A stretch of DNA of 34,722 nt from Pseudonocardia sp. (GCA_030147065.1 JASLAP010000010.1:1-34722), one strand, 5' to 3'. Shown: positions 21,406 through 29,639, counted from the stretch's first letter. The notes: a model not told the origin generated them from the sequence alone. Numbers and translations are program-made.

Positions 21406-22821
21406 GTGATCCCCAACGTGCTGGCCGCCCGCTACGCCAGTCCCGAGCTGGTGGCGCTGTGGTCGCCGGAGCACAAGGTCGTCCTGGAGCGCCGGCTGTG
21501 GATCGCGGTGCTGCGCGCCCAGCGCGACCTCGGCGTCCCGGTCCCGGACGGTGTGGTCGAGGACTACGAGCGGGTGGTCGACCAGGTCGACCTGGCCTCG
21601 ATCGCCGCCCGCGAGCGGGTCACCCGCCACGACGTCAAGGCGCGCATCGAGGAGTTCTGCGCGCTGGCCGGGCACGAGCACGTGCACAAGGGGATGACCA
21701 GCCGCGACCTCACCGAGAACGTCGAGCAGCTGCAGGTCCGGCTGTCGCTGGAGCACGTGCGGGACCGGTCGGTGGCGGTGCTGGCCCGGCTGGCCCGGCG
21801 CGCGGCCGAGCACGCCGAGCTGGTGATGGCCGGGCGCAGCCACAACGTCGCCGCGCAGGCCACCACGCTGGGCAAGCGGTTCGCCTCGGCGGCCGACGAG
21901 CTGCTGGTCGCCCACGCCCGGCTGGAGGAGCTGCGGGCGCGCTACCCGTTGCGCGGGATCAAGGGCCCGATGGGCACCGCCCAGGACATGCTCGACCTGC
22001 TCGGCGACGCCGGCCGGCTGACCGGGCTGGAGCAGCGGGTCGCCGGCCACCTCGGCTTCGACGCCACGCTGACCAGCGTCGGCCAGGTCTACCCCCGCTC
22101 GCTGGACTACGACGTGCTCAGCGCGCTGGTCCAGCTGGCCGCGGGCCCGTCGTCGCTGGCCACCACGATCCGGCTGATGGCCGGGTTCGAGCTGGCCACC
22201 GAGGGCTTCCGGCCCGGCCAGGTCGGCTCCTCGGCGATGCCGCACAAGATGAACAGCCGCTCCACCGAGCGGATCAACGGCATGGTGGTGCTGCTGCGCG
22301 GCTACGCCGGGATGGCCGCCGAGCTGGCCGGCGCGCAGTGGAACGAGGGCGACGTGTCCGACTCGGTGGTCCGCCGGGTCGCCCTGCCCGACGCCTTCTT
22401 CGCCCTGGACGGGCTGTTCGAGACCACCCTCACCGTGCTCGACGAGTTCGGCGCCTACCCGGCGGTGATCGCCCGCGAGCTGGACCGCTACCTGCCGTTC
22501 CTGGCCACCACCGCGGTGCTGATGGCGGCCGTGCGGGCCGGGGTCGGCCGGGAGACCGCGCACGAGGTGATCAAGGAGCACGCGGTGGGCGTCGCGCTGG
22601 CCATGCGGGAGAAGGGCCAGGCCGACAACGACCTGCTGGCCCGGCTGGCCGGCGACGAGCGCCTCGCGCTGCCCGCCGGCACCCTGGACGGCCTGCTGGC
22701 CGACCCGCTGCGGTTCACCGGCGCCGCCACCACCCAGGTCGCCGACGTGGTGGCCCGGGTCGACACGATCGTCGCGGCGCACCCGGAGGCCGCCGCCTAC
22801 ACCCCCGGGGCGATCCTGTGA
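21406..22821 (+). CDS. purB: Adenylosuccinate lyase
   Basis: The enzyme makes fumarate plus AICAR from SAICAR and, later, AMP from adenylosuccinate. It has 471 residues, the normal length. It opens with IPNVLAARYASPELVALWSPEHKVVLERRLW. Conserved parts are EHVHKGMTSRDLTENVEQLQ (active-site region), MAGRSHNVAAQATTLGKRF with the conserved His, and the fumarase-superfamily signature GSSAMPHKMNSRSTERI (flexible loop with the catalytic Ser). GTG 21406 is preceded by a leaderless -10. Its stop overlaps the purC start by 4 nt (GTGA), giving translational coupling. M. tuberculosis also keeps purB (Rv0777) close to purC (Rv0780). Confidence 0.97.
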   Translation: MIPNVLAARYASPELVALWSPEHKVVLERRLWIAVLRAQRDLGVPVPDGVVEDYERVVDQVDLASIAARERVTRHDVKARIEEFCALAGHEHVHKGMTSRDLTENVEQLQVRLSLEHVRDRSVAVLARLARRAAEHAELVMAGRSHNVAAQATTLGKRFASAADELLVAHARLEELRARYPLRGIKGPMGTAQDMLDLLGDAGRLTGLEQRVAGHLGFDATLTSVGQVYPRSLDYDVLSALVQLAAGPSSLATTIRLMAGFELATEGFRPGQVGSSAMPHKMNSRSTERINGMVVLLRGYAGMAAELAGAQWNEGDVSDSVVRRVALPDAFFALDGLFETTLTVLDEFGAYPAVIARELDRYLPFLATTAVLMAAVRAGVGRETAHEVIKEHAVGVALAMREKGQADNDLLARLAGDERLALPAGTLDGLLADPLRFTGAATTQVADVVARVDTIVAAHPEAAAYTPGAIL

Positions 22822-23672
22822 AGCTGCTGCACTCGGGCAAGGTCCGCGACGTCTACCTCGACGACACCGCCGACGGGGACGACCTGCTGCTGGTCGCCTC
22901 CGATCGGATCTCGATCTACGACGTCGTGCTGCCCACGCCCATCCCGGACAAGGGTGCGCTGCTCACCCAGCTGTCGCTGTGGTGGTTCGACCGGCTCGGC
23001 GACCTGGTGCCGCACCACGTCGTCTCGGCCACCGACGTGCCCGCGGAGTTCGCCGGGCGGGCGGTGCGCTGCCGGCGGCTGGAGATGCTGCCGGTGGAGT
23101 GCATCGCCCGCGGCTACCTGGCCGGGCTGGGCCTGCAGGAGTACCGCCGGAACGGGACCGTCTCCGGGGTCGCGCTGCCGCCCGGGCTGGTCGAGGGCTC
23201 GAAGCTGCCCGAGCCGATCTTCACCCCGACCACCAAGGCCCCGGTCGGCGAGCACGACGAGTTCATGACCTTCGACCAGGTCGTCGACGCGGTCGGGGCG
23301 GACGTCGCGGAGCGGCTGCGCGAGCTGACCCTGGCGGTCTACACCCGGGGCGCCGAGGTCGCGGCCCGCGGCGGGATCGTCGTCGCCGACACCAAGCTGG
23401 AGTTCGGGCGCGACGCGCACGGCCGGATCGTGCTCGCCGACGAGGTGCTGACGTCGGACTCGTCGCGGTTCTGGCCGGCCGACCGGTGGGCCCCCGGCGG
23501 CCCGCAGCACGCGTTCGACAAGCAGTTCGTCCGCGAGTGGTCGGCCGGCCTGGACTGGGACCGCACCGCGCCCGGTCCGGAGATCCCGCCGGACGTCGTC
23601 GCGGCCACCCGGGCCCGCTACGTCGAGGCCTACCAGCGCATCACCGGTCGTGAGTGGAAATCGGTGCCCTAG
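22818..23672 (+). CDS. purC: SAICAR synthetase
   Basis: Phosphoribosylaminoimidazole-succinocarboxamide synthase joins aspartate to CAIR with ATP; PurB acts on its product. It has 284 residues. Signatures include LLHSGKVRDVYLDD (ATP loop), ASDRISIYDVVLPTPIPDKG, LPVECIARGYLAG, LPEPIFTPTTKAPVGEHDE, VADTKLEFG and LADEVLTSDSSRFW. GTG 22818 overlaps the purB stop. Its last codons and TAG stop lie inside the palindromic element at 23648-23691, so the C-terminal residues EWKSVP come from a repeat arm, as in the EphE-like gene. Confidence 0.97.
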   Translation: MKLLHSGKVRDVYLDDTADGDDLLLVASDRISIYDVVLPTPIPDKGALLTQLSLWWFDRLGDLVPHHVVSATDVPAEFAGRAVRCRRLEMLPVECIARGYLAGLGLQEYRRNGTVSGVALPPGLVEGSKLPEPIFTPTTKAPVGEHDEFMTFDQVVDAVGADVAERLRELTLAVYTRGAEVAARGGIVVADTKLEFGRDAHGRIVLADEVLTSDSSRFWPADRWAPGGPQHAFDKQFVREWSAGLDWDRTAPGPEIPPDVVAATRARYVEAYQRITGREWKSVP

Positions 23673-23691
23673 CACCGGTTGCCGCTCACGA
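23648..23691. repeat. Dispersed palindromic element, copy 2 (gene-end hairpin)
   Basis: The 20-nt arms (23648-23667 and 23672-23691) pair with 17 Watson-Crick pairs, two G-T wobbles and one mismatch around CCTA. The purC stop TAG (23670-23672) is at the apex. The right arm differs from that of copy 1 (7948-7968) at a single base over 21. A terminator role after purBC is likely. Confidence 0.7.
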
Positions 23692-23733
23692 GGGCTTTGC
23701 CCACGGTTCACGTCCACCTGCGTTGATGGGGCC

Positions 23734-24468
23734 ATGGGCGCCACCCTGATCGTGTCGCTGTCCGGCCTGACCCCCGACGACCCCCGGCTCCCGGCCGCCG
23801 CCGCACTCGCCACCGAGCTGGACGGCCGCGGCGTCCGGCTCACCGCGCTGCTGCGCCCGAGCGGCCCGGACGGTCCGGTCCCCCCGGGCTCGCCGCTGGC
23901 CGGCTGGCTGCACGAGCGCCGGGCCGGCGGGGACGCCGTCGCGCTGCACGGGTTCGACCACGCCCCCGACCCCTGCGCGGCCGGTCAGCTGGCCGGGCTC
24001 ACCCGGATCAGCCGGCGCGCCGAGTTCGCCGCGCTGCCCCGCCACGAAGCCGGGCTGCGGCTGACCGCCGCCCGCCGGGTGCTGACCGCGCTCGGGCTGC
24101 GCACCGACGTCTTCGTCCCGCCGCGCTGGCTGGCGTCCCCCGGGACGGTGCAGGCGCTCGTCGAGCAGGGGTTCGCGGTGCTCGCCGACGAGGCCGGCGT
24201 CCGCCACCTGCGCGGCGGCCCGGCGCTGCGCGGGCGGGTGCTCGGCCTGCGCACGCGCACCGGCGAGGCGCGCGGGCACCGGCTGCTGGCCGCGGAGGCC
24301 GTCCGGACCGCCCGCCGCGGTGGTGCGGTCCGGCTGGACGTCCGGGCCGCCGACCTCGACCGCCCCGCCGTGCGGGACACCGTGCTCACCGCCGTCGACG
24401 CCGTCCTCGCGGCCGGCGCGACCCCCACCACCTACCGCCTTCCCGTCCCTGTCCGCGCCGCAGCCTGA
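23734..24468 (+). CDS. DUF2334 / polysaccharide-deacetylase-like protein
   Basis: A 244-residue protein of the DUF2334 family, a NodB-like TIM-barrel branch. ATLIVSLSGLTPDD, then LDGRGVRLTALLRP, DAVALHGFDHAPD (HGFDH metal-site-like motif), VFVPPRWLASPGTVQALVEQGFAVLADEAG and the terminal TYRLPVPVR match members found before purS in actinobacteria (Rv0787 stands before purS-purQ). Activity is unproven; carbohydrate deacetylation is the family guess. ATG 23734 is the only good start and no clear ribosome-binding site is seen. Confidence 0.8.
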   Translation: MGATLIVSLSGLTPDDPRLPAAAALATELDGRGVRLTALLRPSGPDGPVPPGSPLAGWLHERRAGGDAVALHGFDHAPDPCAAGQLAGLTRISRRAEFAALPRHEAGLRLTAARRVLTALGLRTDVFVPPRWLASPGTVQALVEQGFAVLADEAGVRHLRGGPALRGRVLGLRTRTGEARGHRLLAAEAVRTARRGGAVRLDVRAADLDRPAVRDTVLTAVDAVLAAGATPTTYRLPVPVRAAA

Positions 24469-24490
24469 TCACGGCTACCCCGCGGGCGCT

Positions 24491-24557
24491 GTCGCAGCCC
24501 GTGCGGTGCCGTCGCAGCCCGCCGACGCGCTGCGACGACACCCACGGGCTGCGCGAC
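24491..24557. terminator. Nested inverted repeats between convergent genes
   Basis: CGTCGCAGC (24510-24518) and GCTGCGACG (24529-24537) pair perfectly. Around them GTCGCAGCCCGTG (24491-24503) pairs with CACGGGCTGCGCGAC (24543-24557), with two extra bases. It lies between the 3' ends of the DUF2334 and MBL-fold genes and fits a bidirectional terminator. Its repeated CGCAGCCC words recall the repeats at 17869 and 18933. Confidence 0.6.
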
Positions 24558-24576
24558 CCGCGACGGGCTGCGGGAG

Positions 24577-25203
24577 CTAGAGAGCGCTGGGGGTGTCGCG
24601 GTCGAGGACGGTGAAGGCGGTGCCGGCCGGGGCCAGCTTCTCGAACATGCCGTAGTGCATCGCCGGGTTGGCCAGCACCGCCTCGTGGATCGGCACCGCG
24701 GTCCGCGGCGCCACCGCCCGCAGGTAGTCGACCGCCTCGGAGAGCTTGAGCCAGGGCGCGCCGGCGGGCAGGAACAGCACCTCGACCGGGGACGGCGGCA
24801 CGGTGAACGAGTCGCCGGGGTGCAGGTGGGTGCCGTCCACCAGGTAGGCGTTGTTCTCGATCACCGGGATGTCCGGGTGGATGACCGCGTGCTGCCCGCC
24901 CAGCACCTCGATCCGGGCCCCGGCCACCTCGAACGCCGAGCCGGGGGAGACCTGCTCGTGGTCGACGTCACCGAGCTGCCCGGCGGTACCGGCGTCGACG
25001 ACCAGCCGGGCGTCCGGGTTGGCCCGCAGCAGCCCGCCGAGCCGGTCGGCGTCGAGGTGGTCGAAGTGCTGGTGGGTGACCAGGATCGCGTCCAGTCCGG
25101 TCAGACCCTCGAAGCCGGTGGAGAAGGCGCCCGGGTCGACGAGCAGCCGGGCGGCCCCGGTGTCGACCAGCACGCAGGCGTGGCCGAAGTGGGTGATCTG
25201 CAC
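24577..25203 (-). CDS. MBL-fold metal-dependent hydrolase (UlaG-like)
   Basis: A 208-residue metallo-beta-lactamase-fold protein. The start QITHFGHACVLVDTGAARLLVDPGAFS is typical of the UlaG/Zn-dependent-hydrolase group. The metal motif is LVTHQHFDHLDADRL (HxHxDH: His44, His46, Asp48, His49). Further His/Asp ligands are probably in GGQHAVIHPDIPV and VPIHEAVLANPAMHYGMF. The substrate is unknown; members act on phosphodiesters, lactones or thioesters. GTG 25203 is chosen because it opens the first beta strand. It is divergent from purS with a 60-bp gap. Confidence 0.88.
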   Translation of the reverse strand: MQITHFGHACVLVDTGAARLLVDPGAFSTGFEGLTGLDAILVTHQHFDHLDADRLGGLLRANPDARLVVDAGTAGQLGDVDHEQVSPGSAFEVAGARIEVLGGQHAVIHPDIPVIENNAYLVDGTHLHPGDSFTVPPSPVEVLFLPAGAPWLKLSEAVDYLRAVAPRTAVPIHEAVLANPAMHYGMFEKLAPAGTAFTVLDRDTPSAL

Positions 25204-25208
25204 CGGGC

Positions 25209-25276
25209 CCACTCTGGCCCGGCTGCCGCCCGACCGCCAGTTCCACCGCCGTAGGCTGGGTGCGTGGCCAGAGTGG
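25209..25276. promoter_or_regulatory. 11-bp inverted repeat spanning the MBL/purS intergenic region
   Basis: CCACTCTGGCC (25209-25219) and GGCCAGAGTGG (25266-25276) are perfect inverted copies, 46 bp apart. One arm lies just upstream of the MBL start, the other covers the first codons of purS. This symmetry could be a shared operator or a loop in one of the transcripts. Confidence 0.3.
25246..25263 (+). promoter_or_regulatory. Leaderless promoter of purS
   Basis: CCGCCGTAGGCT (25246-25257) contains the -10 TAGGCT, which ends 6 nt before GTG 25264. The same 12-mer precedes purL at 29622-29633. Confidence 0.6.
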
Positions 25277-25515
25277 TGGTGGACGTGATGCCCAAACCGG
25301 AGATCCTCGACCCGCAGGGTCAGGCGGTCGCCGGCGCGCTCGCCCGCCTCGGCATCGCCGGGGTGGCCGACGTGCGGCAGGGCAAGCACTTCGAGCTCGA
25401 GGTGGACGACGCGCTGGACGACGACACGCTGCACCGCATCGCGGCCGACCTGCTGGCCAACCCGGTGATCGAGGACTGGGTGGTGACCAGGGTGGACCGG
25501 GAGGTGACGCGGTGA
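25264..25515 (+). CDS. purS: FGAM synthase subunit PurS
   Basis: The 83-residue PurS dimer bridges PurL and PurQ in the formylglycinamidine ribonucleotide synthase complex. The sequence RVVVDVMPKPEILDPQGQAVAGALARLGIAGVADVRQGKHFELEV followed by DWVVTRVDREV is complete and typical. The start GTG 25264 lies directly behind a leaderless -10. Its stop overlaps the purQ start by 4 nt (GTGA). A free-standing PurS goes with the short PurL seen at 29640. Confidence 0.96.
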   Translation: MARVVVDVMPKPEILDPQGQAVAGALARLGIAGVADVRQGKHFELEVDDALDDDTLHRIAADLLANPVIEDWVVTRVDREVTR

Positions 25516-26186
25516 GGATCGGGGTCATCACCTTCCCGGGCTCGCTGGACGACGGCGACGCCGCCCGCGCGGTCCGCCGCGCCGGGGCCGAGGCCGTCCC
25601 GCTCTGGCACGCCGACCACGACCTCGCCGGTGTCGATGCCGTCGTGGTGCCGGGTGGGTTCTCCTACGGCGACTACCTGCGCGCCGGGGCCATCGCCAGC
25701 CTCGCCCCGATCATGCGCGAGGTGGTCGACGCCGCCCGCCGCGGCGTGCCGGTGCTCGGCATCTGCAACGGCTTCCAGATCCTCTGCGAGGCCGGGCTGC
25801 TGCCCGGGGCGCTGGTGCGCAACGAGGGCCTGCACTTCGTCTGCCGCGACCAGCGGCTGCGCGTGGAGTCCAGCGCCACGGCCTGGACCGGCGACCTGCG
25901 GGAGGGGCAGGAGCTGCTGGTCCCGGTGAAGAACGCCGAGGGCCGCTACGTCGCCGACGCCACCACCCTGGAGCGGCTCGACCGGGAGGGCCGGGTGGTG
26001 TTCCGCTACCTCGGCGAGAACCCGACGGGCGCGCTGGCCGGGATCGCCGGGATCAGCTCGGCCGACGGCCGGGTGGTCGGCCTGATGCCGCACCCCGAGC
26101 ACGCCATCGACCCGCTGACCGGGCCGTCCGCCGACGGCCTCGCCCTGTTCACGTCCGTGCTGCGGGCCGTGGCCTCGGCCGCCTGA
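25512..26186 (+). CDS. purQ: FGAM synthase glutaminase subunit PurQ
   Basis: PurQ releases ammonia from glutamine for PurL. It has 224 residues. The class I glutamine amidotransferase triad is visible: Cys85 in VLGICNGFQIL, and His194 with Glu196 in MPHPEHA. It opens with RIGVITFPGSLDDGDAARA, and VVPGGFSYGDYLRAGA is the oxyanion region. GTG 25512 overlaps the purS stop, so the two are translationally coupled. In many actinobacteria purL lies close downstream; here a three-gene signalling operon of about 3.3 kb stands between. Confidence 0.97.
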   Translation: MRIGVITFPGSLDDGDAARAVRRAGAEAVPLWHADHDLAGVDAVVVPGGFSYGDYLRAGAIASLAPIMREVVDAARRGVPVLGICNGFQILCEAGLLPGALVRNEGLHFVCRDQRLRVESSATAWTGDLREGQELLVPVKNAEGRYVADATTLERLDREGRVVFRYLGENPTGALAGIAGISSADGRVVGLMPHPEHAIDPLTGPSADGLALFTSVLRAVASAA

Positions 26187-26243
26187 TGGTGCGTCCGGCC
26201 GTCGTCGCGTGGGTACGGGCTGCACGGGCGGGGTCGGGGCATC

Positions 26244-26249
26244 TAGGCT
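26244..26249 (+). promoter_or_regulatory. -10 element of the signalling operon
   Basis: TAGGCT (26244-26249) is 55 nt before ATG 26305. Here, unlike the leaderless genes, a leader of about 48 nt follows and GAGGAG (26288-26293) provides a ribosome-binding site. Confidence 0.45.
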
Positions 26250-26304
26250 GCCGCGACCCGCACTCGTCGAGCACCCGCGGGGCGCGCGAGGAGAACCCCC
26301 CACC

Positions 26305-27516
26305 ATGACCCGATCGGCTCCGGTCACGCCGCGCCACGTCCTGCTGGTCGAGGACGATCCGGCCGACGTTTTCCTGGTCCGCGAGCTGCTCGCCGAGGTC
26401 GACCCGGAGCTGCGGGTGACGGTGGCCGAGTCGGTCGCCGAGGTGACCGGTGGTTCCCTGTTGAGCCGCTGCGACTGCGTGCTGCTCGACCTCAACCTGC
26501 CGGGCACCGCCGGGCTGGAGGGGCTGCGCCAGATCCTGCGCGCCGACGGCTCCGCCGCGGTGTGCGTGCTGACCGGCCTGGACGACGAGCACCTGGGCAC
26601 CGCGGCGGTCGCCGCCGGGGCGCAGGACTACCTGGTCAAGGGCAAGGTCGACGGCCAGGTGCTGATCCGGGCGGTGCGCTACGCGGTGGAGCGGCGCCGG
26701 GCCGAGGCCAGCCTGATGCGGCTGCGCGAGGAGCAGATGGCCGCCGCCGAGTCCGCGCGGCTGGAGCGCGGGCTGCTGCCGTCCCCGCTGCTGGCCGGCA
26801 GCCCGGTGCGGGCCCGGTCCTACTACCGGGCCGGGCGCACCCGGTCGCTGATCGGCGGCGACTTCTTCGACGCGGTGCTCGGCCCGGCCGGCACCGTGCA
26901 CGCCATCATCGGCGACGTCTGCGGCCACGGCCCGGACGAGGCGGCGCTCGGCGCGCTGCTGCGGGTCTCGTGGCGGGCGCTGGTGCTGGCCGGGGTGGAG
27001 GAGTCACAGGTGCTGCCGAAGCTGCAGCAGGTGCTGGTCAGCGAGCGGCACGACCGGTCCCTGTTCACCACGGTGTGCACCGTGGCGATCAGCCCCGCGC
27101 CGGACGGGTCCAGCCGGGCGCTGGTCCGGCTGGCCGGTCACCCGCCGCCGGTGTCGCTGCTGCCCGAGCCGCGCACGGCCGCGGCCCCGGTCGGGCTGCC
27201 GCTGGGCATCCTGCCCGATGCCGGCTGGGACTGCATGACGGTGCCGCTGGACCCGGGCTGGGCCCTGCTGCTGCACACCGACGGTCTGATCGAGGGACGC
27301 GGCCCGGTGCCCGGGCAGCCGCTGTGGGAGGAGGGCCTGCTCGACATGCTGGTCGAGGAGCACGGCTCCGACCTGGAGACCTTGCCGGCCCGGTTGGTGG
27401 AGCGGGCGGTGGGCTTCAACGGCGGTCCGCTGGTCGACGACGTGGCGATCCTGCTGCTGTCCGCCGACGCCTCCCCGGCCGACGCCGCCCCCGCCGGTCC
27501 GATGGGCACGTCATGA
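26305..27516 (+). CDS. Response regulator with PP2C (SpoIIE/RsbU) phosphatase output
   Basis: A 403-residue two-domain protein. The receiver (residues 11-130) has LLVEDDPADV, the phospho-acceptor Asp62 in LLDLNLP and Lys112. A coiled-coil linker (AEASLMRLREEQMAAAESARLERGLLPSP) joins it to a SpoIIE-type Ser/Thr phosphatase with metal motifs GGDFFDA (Asp186), IIGDVCGHG (Asp204) and DDVAIL near the end. Such proteins dephosphorylate STAS anti-anti-sigma factors in partner-switching control of sigma factors; no STAS or anti-sigma kinase gene is present here. ATG 26305 is chosen for the ribosome-binding site. The stop overlaps the histidine-kinase start (ATGA). Confidence 0.92.
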   Translation: MTRSAPVTPRHVLLVEDDPADVFLVRELLAEVDPELRVTVAESVAEVTGGSLLSRCDCVLLDLNLPGTAGLEGLRQILRADGSAAVCVLTGLDDEHLGTAAVAAGAQDYLVKGKVDGQVLIRAVRYAVERRRAEASLMRLREEQMAAAESARLERGLLPSPLLAGSPVRARSYYRAGRTRSLIGGDFFDAVLGPAGTVHAIIGDVCGHGPDEAALGALLRVSWRALVLAGVEESQVLPKLQQVLVSERHDRSLFTTVCTVAISPAPDGSSRALVRLAGHPPPVSLLPEPRTAAAPVGLPLGILPDAGWDCMTVPLDPGWALLLHTDGLIEGRGPVPGQPLWEEGLLDMLVEEHGSDLETLPARLVERAVGFNGGPLVDDVAILLLSADASPADAAPAGPMGTS

Positions 27517-29144
27517 CCGTCAGCCTGGAACGGGCGCCGCGCCGGCGCACCCTGCGCCCGCAGCGCACCGGGGCCGAGGACGACCGCTGGCCGCTGGCCC
27601 GGTTGTTCGCCGTCGGGGTGGCCACCGCCGCGGTGGTCGCGGTGATCGTGGTCGCGCTGGGCGGGTTCGCGCTGTGGCGGCTGTCCGAGGCCCGCTCGGC
27701 ACTGCTGGACGTGGGCGGCCCGTCCACGCTGGCCGCCGAGCGCCTGTCGGTGGCCCTGCTCGACCAGGAGACCGGCGTCCGGGGCTTCGAGCTGTCCGGC
27801 CGCGCGGAGTTCCTCGACCCCTACCGGTCCGGCCTGGAGGCCGAGCAGCGCAACATCGCCATCCTGCGCGAGCTGTCCGGCGACGCGAGCCGGCGGCCGA
27901 TCCTGGAGGCGGTCGACGTGGTGGAGGCCGCGGCCGTGCAGTGGCGGACGACCTACGCCGAGCCGCTGCTCGACCCCCAGGCCGTGCCACCGCCGCCGGA
28001 CCAGGGCCGGGAGCTGTTCGAGCGGGTCCGGACCGAGCTGCGGACGCTGACCACCGAGATCGGGACGCAGCAGCAGGGCCTGCGCGCCGGGCTGAACGCC
28101 GCGGCCGCGTTCCTGTTCTGGGTCGGCCTCGCGATCGTGGTGGTGCTGGCCTCGTTCCTGGTGCTCGCCGGGATCGGGTTGCGCCGCTACGTGCTCACCC
28201 CGGTGGCCTTCCTGGCCGAGGAGGTCCGGCAGGTGGTCTCCGGCGACGTGCAGCGCGAGGTCCGCGCCGACGGGCCGCGCGAGATCGTCCAGCTGGGCGA
28301 GGACGTGGACGCGATGCGCTACCACATCCTGCGCGACCTGGCCGACGCCCAGGCCGTCAACCAGCGCCTGGACGAGCAGGCCCGCGACCTGGAGCGGTCC
28401 AACCGCGACCTGGAGCAGTTCGCCTACGTGGCCAGCCACGACCTGCAGGAACCGCTGCGCAAGGTGTCCAGCTTCTGCCAGCTGCTGCAGCGCCGCTACG
28501 GCGGTCAGCTCGACGAGCGGGCCGACCAGTACATCGAGTTCGCCGTGGACGGCGCCCAGCGGATGCAGCGACTGATCAACGACCTGCTGGCGTTCTCCCG
28601 GGTGGGGCGCACCACCGAGGCGTTCGAGGCGGTCGACCTGACCGAGCTCGCCGCCACCGCGGCCGCCCAGCTCGAGGGGATCCGCGAGCAGGTCGACGGG
28701 GAGTTCGTGCTGGACGACCTGCCGACGGTCCGCGGCGACCGGGGGCTGCTGCTGCAGCTGCTGGTCAACCTGATGGGCAACGGCCTGAAGTTCCACCGCG
28801 ACGGCGTACCGCCGGTGGTCCGGGTGCACGCCGAGCGCTCCACCGACCACTGGGAGATCACCGTGGCCGACAACGGCATCGGGATCGAACCCGAGTACGC
28901 CGAGAAGGTGTTCGTCATCTTCCAGCGGCTGCACGGCCGCGACCGCTACACCGGCACCGGCATCGGGCTGGCGCTGGCCAAGAAGATCGTGGAGTTCCAC
29001 GGCGGCCGGATCGGGCTCGTCACCCGGACCCCCGCCCTGGCGGCCGGCCCGGCCGCCGGCGCCGGTACCCCGGTCGCCGAGCCCGGCGCCACCATCCGGT
29101 TCACCCTGCCCGCGGCGGCCGGCGACACTACGGAGGCACCATGA
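27513..29144 (+). CDS. CHASE3-HAMP sensor histidine kinase
   Basis: A 543-residue membrane kinase. TM1 (about 31-55) and TM2 (about 197-223) flank a CHASE3-type extracytoplasmic sensor with the landmark LLDQETGVRGFELSGRAEFLDPY. A HAMP-like linker (RRYVLTPVAFLAEEVRQVVSGDV) and a coiled coil (ARDLERSNRDLEQFAYVASHDLQEPLRK) follow, with phospho-His309 in SHDLQEPLRK. The HATPase region shows LVNLMGNGLKFHR (N box), VADNGIGI (G1) and GTGIGLALAKKIV (G2). This HisKA type is often paired with Rcp1-like receivers, as in bacteriophytochrome systems. ATG 27513 overlaps the phosphatase stop and its TGA overlaps the next ATG, so all three proteins are made in one coupled operon. Confidence 0.94.
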   Translation: MTVSLERAPRRRTLRPQRTGAEDDRWPLARLFAVGVATAAVVAVIVVALGGFALWRLSEARSALLDVGGPSTLAAERLSVALLDQETGVRGFELSGRAEFLDPYRSGLEAEQRNIAILRELSGDASRRPILEAVDVVEAAAVQWRTTYAEPLLDPQAVPPPPDQGRELFERVRTELRTLTTEIGTQQQGLRAGLNAAAAFLFWVGLAIVVVLASFLVLAGIGLRRYVLTPVAFLAEEVRQVVSGDVQREVRADGPREIVQLGEDVDAMRYHILRDLADAQAVNQRLDEQARDLERSNRDLEQFAYVASHDLQEPLRKVSSFCQLLQRRYGGQLDERADQYIEFAVDGAQRMQRLINDLLAFSRVGRTTEAFEAVDLTELAATAAAQLEGIREQVDGEFVLDDLPTVRGDRGLLLQLLVNLMGNGLKFHRDGVPPVVRVHAERSTDHWEITVADNGIGIEPEYAEKVFVIFQRLHGRDRYTGTGIGLALAKKIVEFHGGRIGLVTRTPALAAGPAAGAGTPVAEPGATIRFTLPAAAGDTTEAP

Positions 29145-29587
29145 CCGACCCGCAACCCCGGATCATCAACGTGCTGCTCGTCGAGGACGACCCCGGCGAC
29201 GTGCTGATGACCCGCGAGGCCTTCGACGAGTACCTGCACAACCGGCTGGACGTGGTCACCGACGGCGCCGACGCGCTGGCCTACCTCCGCAAGGAGGGGC
29301 CCTACACCGACGCGCCCCGCCCGGACCTGATCCTGCTCGACCTCAACCTGCCCAAGCGGGACGGCCGCGAGGTGCTGCAGGAGGTCAAGGACGACCCCGA
29401 CCTGCGGCACATCCCGGTGATCGTGCTCACCACCTCGCAGGCCGAGGAGGACGTGCTGCGCAGCTACCAGCTGCACGCCAACGCCTACGTGACCAAGCCG
29501 GTGGACTTCGAGGGCTTCATCGAGGCGATCAAGCAGATCGACCACTTCTTCGTCAGCGTCGTGCAGTTGCCCTCGGGCCAGGCGTAG
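29141..29587 (+). CDS. Single-domain response regulator (Rcp1-like)
   Basis: A 148-residue receiver with no output domain. Landmarks are NVLLVEDDPGDVLMTREAF (acidic pair), Asp67 in LILLDLNLPKRDG, TTSQAEEDVLRSYQLHANAYVTKP with Lys119, and a C-terminal DHFFVSVVQLP. The LNLPKRDGREVL and HANAYVTKPVDFEGF patterns are those of Rcp1-type receivers that partner HisKA kinases with the SHDLQEPLRK motif. It probably relays phosphate or titrates the kinase toward the REC-PP2C protein. ATG 29141 overlaps the kinase stop (ATGA) and has GGAGG upstream. purL starts 53 bp later with its own promoter. Confidence 0.93.
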   Translation: MTDPQPRIINVLLVEDDPGDVLMTREAFDEYLHNRLDVVTDGADALAYLRKEGPYTDAPRPDLILLDLNLPKRDGREVLQEVKDDPDLRHIPVIVLTTSQAEEDVLRSYQLHANAYVTKPVDFEGFIEAIKQIDHFFVSVVQLPSGQA

Positions 29588-29621
29588 CGGTGGACCCAGC
29601 GCCGACGGGGCGGCGGGCCGC

Positions 29622-29639
29622 CCGCCGTAGGCTCGTGGG
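29622..29639 (+). promoter_or_regulatory. Leaderless promoter of purL
   Basis: CCGCCGTAGGCT (29622-29633) is the same 12-mer found before purS. Its TAGGCT ends 6 nt before GTG 29640. It allows purL to be expressed independently of the signalling operon that precedes it. Confidence 0.6.
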
